A stretch of 8,648 bases of DNA from positions 1-8,648 of the forward strand of contig CAJXEG010000055.1 of NCBI GenBank assembly GCA_913052425.1, given 5' to 3'. The position numbers and the translations under genes are program-made. The notes under the pieces are model-generated. The model worked only from the letters and a program-made list of their open reading frames with translations, was not told the origin of the DNA and searched no databases. This document shows, piece after piece, positions 6,634 to 8,648 of this stretch; the first letter of the stretch is position 1, and every line of letters begins with the position of its first letter. This stretch comes from an uncultured Flavobacteriaceae bacterium (GTDB lineage: Bacteria; Bacteroidota; Bacteroidia; Flavobacteriales; Flavobacteriaceae).

Positions 6634-7860
6634 CTAAATGATATTTTGATCAAAGTCTATTTTCCTCAGATCTTCCCAAAAATCTGGATAAGACTTAGAA
6701 ACTACCCCAGCATTGTTGATGTTGATGGGTACTTTTAATGCCATCGGAGCAAAAGCCATCGCCATTCTGTGATCGTTATAGGTGTCTATGAAAATATTTT
6801 TATTGATATTTCCGGTATTGACAAGCTCCAAGCTTCTGTCGGTAATTTTCACCTTGGCTCCCAGCTTTTCGATTTCAATTTTCAGTGCAGCCAAACGATC
6901 TGTTTCTTTTATTTTCAGCGTGTGCAGGCCCGTGAGCTTACAATCAATATTAAGCCCAAGGCAGGTAACCGCAATGGTTTGCGCCAAATCGGGAGTGTTT
7001 TTCAGATTGATCATTATGTAATTGGGGAGGGTAAAATCGGCTGTTTTGGAAAGCGTAATTTTTCCATCGGAATGGGTGGTTTTTACTCCAAATTTTTGAT
7101 AAATCTCAGTGAGGGCAGCATCGCCTTGTCTACTTTCTTGAAAATAACTGTTTAAAGTGATCTCACTTCTAAGCGCCAAAGCCACAATTGAATAAAAATA
7201 GGAGGCAGAACTCCAGTCAGACTCAACTGTCCATTGGTTGGTTTCAATTTTGGAGGCGGGTTGTATGGCGATTTGGTTTCCGTCGAAGGCGGTCTCAAAA
7301 CCCAATTGATCCATGATGCGCTGGGTCATTTTGATGTAGGGAACCGAAGTGGTTTCTCCTACCAGATCGATTTTCAATCCATTCTTTAGTGATGGAGCAA
7401 TCAGCATCAAAGCCGAAATATACTGACTGCTGATGTTTGCAGGTAAGGCAACTCGATTGATCTTAATTTCCTTTCCTTTGATGATCAAGGGGGGAAAACC
7501 AACCTCCTTTTCATAGGTGATGTCTGCTCCCAAGCTATTCAATGCATCAACCAGTAGTTTTATCGGACGTTCTTGCATTCTTTCGGATCCCGTCAAAACA
7601 ATTTCTCGATGGGGCTGAATGGCAAAATAGGCCGTCAAAAAACGCATGGCCGTCCCGGCATGATGGATATCGATGATATTACTTTTACTTTTCAATCCCT
7701 TTTGAGTAACCTGAGAATCATCAGAATTGGAGAGGTTTTGAATTTCAATTTGGGGATGCAAAGCTTGTAGCACCAACAATCTGTTTGATTCGCTTTTCGA
7801 ACCGGTGATGGTGAGTTCACCATTTGCCTCTTGGTTGGGGTGTTGTATGTTTAACTTCAT
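6634..7860 (-). CDS. aroA: 3-phosphoshikimate 1-carboxyvinyltransferase (EPSP synthase)
   Basis: Sixth step of the shikimate pathway: it joins phosphoenolpyruvate to shikimate 3-phosphate, leading to chorismate. The 408-residue protein has SKSESNR (21-27), AGTAMRF (68-74), GSERMQERP (91-99), SSQYISA (144-150), PDLAQT (290-295) with the catalytic Asp291, KIKETDRL (316-323) with Glu319, NDHRMAM (362-368) and SKSYPDF (388-394) with Lys389. It is somewhat shorter than the 427-residue E. coli enzyme. Glycine at the Gly96-equivalent position (G69) is kept, but the residue matching E. coli Pro101 is Phe74 and Asn94 is His67. The ATG start is 9 nt after the stop of the MazG-like gene, so the two are almost certainly in one operon. 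The product feeds aromatic amino acids and menaquinone. Confidence 0.95.
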   Translation of the reverse strand: MKLNIQHPNQEANGELTITGSKSESNRLLVLQALHPQIEIQNLSNSDDSQVTQKGLKSKSNIIDIHHAGTAMRFLTAYFAIQPHREIVLTGSERMQERPIKLLVDALNSLGADITYEKEVGFPPLIIKGKEIKINRVALPANISSQYISALMLIAPSLKNGLKIDLVGETTSVPYIKMTQRIMDQLGFETAFDGNQIAIQPASKIETNQWTVESDWSSASYFYSIVALALRSEITLNSYFQESRQGDAALTEIYQKFGVKTTHSDGKITLSKTADFTLPNYIMINLKNTPDLAQTIAVTCLGLNIDCKLTGLHTLKIKETDRLAALKIEIEKLGAKVKITDRSLELVNTGNINKNIFIDTYNDHRMAMAFAPMALKVPININNAGVVSKSYPDFWEDLRKIDFDQNII

Positions 7861-7869
7861 GCAGGTGTA

Positions 7870-8196
7870 TTATTTCAACTTAGGGTTGTTTTGATGACGT
7901 TGGTGATCTCTTTCCGATTTGATTTTCATTTTTTTATCAAAGGCATGTTGAAGATCCACACCGGTCTGGTTGGCCAAACACATCACAACAAAGATAACAT
8001 CGGCGAGTTCCTCCCCCAAGTCTTTTGCCTTGTCACTCTCTTTTTCACTTTGCTCTCCATACCTTCGGACAATGATACGGGCAACCTCACCCACCTCCTC
8101 GGTCAGTTGGGCCATGTTGGTCAACTCATCAAAATAACGAACACCGTGTTCCTTGATCCAGTTGTCGACAATCTCTTGTACTTTTTGCAATTCCAT
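7870..8196 (-). CDS. MazG-like nucleotide pyrophosphohydrolase
   Basis: Predicted all-helical NTP pyrophosphatase of the short MazG family, which hydrolyses nucleoside triphosphates, often non-canonical ones, to monophosphate and pyrophosphate. The 108-residue protein has the two metal-binding half-motifs E34-VG-E37 and E63-LA-D66, in the contexts QLTEEVGEVAR and DLGEELADVIF, matching the family pattern ExxE...ExxD. Short members act as dimers or tetramers. The C-terminal 20 residues are basic and polar and lack a recognised domain. Its exact substrate cannot be read from the sequence. It lies 53 nt after the HAD gene and 9 nt before aroA; neighbouring a YjjG-like nucleotidase suggests a shared nucleotide clean-up role, which is inference. 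Confidence 0.88.
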   Translation of the reverse strand: MELQKVQEIVDNWIKEHGVRYFDELTNMAQLTEEVGEVARIIVRRYGEQSEKESDKAKDLGEELADVIFVVMCLANQTGVDLQHAFDKKMKIKSERDHQRHQNNPKLK

Positions 8197-8249
8197 TTGC
8201 TGGCGAATTTAAAACTTTCCCGTTGGTGATAAAAGCATAAATCTAAAAA

Positions 8250-8648
8250 TCATAGCATGACTGTTATTTCGTCCAAATTTTGCACCATCGGACAATGATC
8301 ATGCAGGGGTTCGTTGTGGGAATTGAAATGTATGGCCTGCATTCCAATATTCAAGGCCCCCAAAATATCCGCCTCAAGGCTATCCCCTATCATCAAAGAG
8401 TTATTGGCAAGCGCATTGGTCTGGTCCAGCGCGTGTTCGAAAATGATCGGGTGGGGTTTTTTATAGCCCACTTTTTCGGCCGTAAAAATATTTTCAAAAT
8501 AGGATGAAAGGCCTGAGTTATTTATTTTGTAATGTTGAACCACTTCAAAACCATTGGTGATGACATGGAGTTGATATTTGCCTTTAAGTTCTTCCAAAAG
8601 GGAGATCGCTCCTTCAAAGAGGTTGGAAAAAGTCGAAAGATGTAAAAT
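8250..8648 (-). CDS. HAD-superfamily hydrolase, YjjG-like, 5' end cut by window edge
   Basis: The 132 C-terminal residues of a haloacid dehalogenase-like phosphatase are in the window; the frame stays open to the edge and begins ILHLSTFSNLFEGA. It shows HAD motif II, VITNG (29-33 of the fragment), motif III, YKKP with Lys64, and motif IV, GDSLEAD (88-94). Motif I (DxD), the nucleophile and most of the cap lie beyond the edge. TNGFEVVQ, EKVGYKKP, IFEHAL and GDSLEADILGA resemble E. coli YjjG, a pyrimidine 5'-nucleotidase that removes non-canonical nucleotides, so a nucleotidase role is likely but not proven. No methionine near the left part of the fragment is a real start; a TTG at 8597 is an internal leucine codon. 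It is upstream of the MazG-like gene on the same strand. Confidence 0.88.
   Translation of the reverse strand: MLHLSTFSNLFEGAISLLEELKGKYQLHVITNGFEVVQHYKINNSGLSSYFENIFTAEKVGYKKPHPIIFEHALDQTNALANNSLMIGDSLEADILGALNIGMQAIHFNSHNEPLHDHCPMVQNLDEITVML

Noticed and set aside
8204..8211. TAAATTCG on the minus strand as a -7 box for the MazG-like gene
   Set aside because: It has one mismatch to TAnnTTTG and no TTG at the right distance upstream. Read-through from the HAD gene is simpler.

Overview
The window looks like a chromosomal housekeeping segment from a member of the Bacteroidota, most likely class Flavobacteriia. The reasons are: AT-rich intergenic DNA; two good Bacteroidota-type promoters (TTG, then 21 nt, then TAnnTTTG); no obvious Shine-Dalgarno sequences; and proteins whose sequence style matches flavobacterial families, notably a DnaG primase without zinc ligands. 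The gene order nadE - LuxR-type regulator - dnaG - polyprenyl synthase - rlmN - queA - aroA is, from memory, typical of that class. This placement rests on recall and motif reading, not on a database search.

Left part (1-1363, plus strand): a complete ammonia-type NAD synthase gene (nadE) is followed by the decayed remains of a receiver/LuxR-type response regulator. That relic has lost its normal start codon and its phosphoacceptor aspartate, carries two in-frame stops, and has lost most of its DNA-binding domain, yet its last ~30 codons can still be read in another frame. At the extreme left edge there may be the first codons of a divergent gene.

Right part (1360-8648, minus strand): seven genes run leftward. 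In transcription order they are a YjjG-like HAD phosphatase (cut by the window edge), a MazG-like nucleotide pyrophosphohydrolase, aroA (EPSP synthase), queA (queuosine pathway), rlmN (rRNA/tRNA m2A methyltransferase), a long-chain polyprenyl diphosphate synthase and dnaG (primase). Gaps are 9-94 nt. Promoters are visible before queA and before the polyprenyl synthase, so the likely units are HAD-mazG-aroA, queA-rlmN, and polyprenyl synthase-dnaG. The dnaG stop overlaps the convergent end of the relic regulator.

The genes cover NAD synthesis, aromatic amino acid/chorismate supply, isoprenoid (probably menaquinone tail) synthesis, RNA modification, nucleotide clean-up and replication priming. 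I see no mobile element, CRISPR array, RNA gene or defence-like cassette, and nothing I would call a new system. The points most worth a second look are the regulator relic, the zinc-less primase, the G9 tract inside the queA promoter spacer, and the near-leaderless promoter of the polyprenyl synthase gene.
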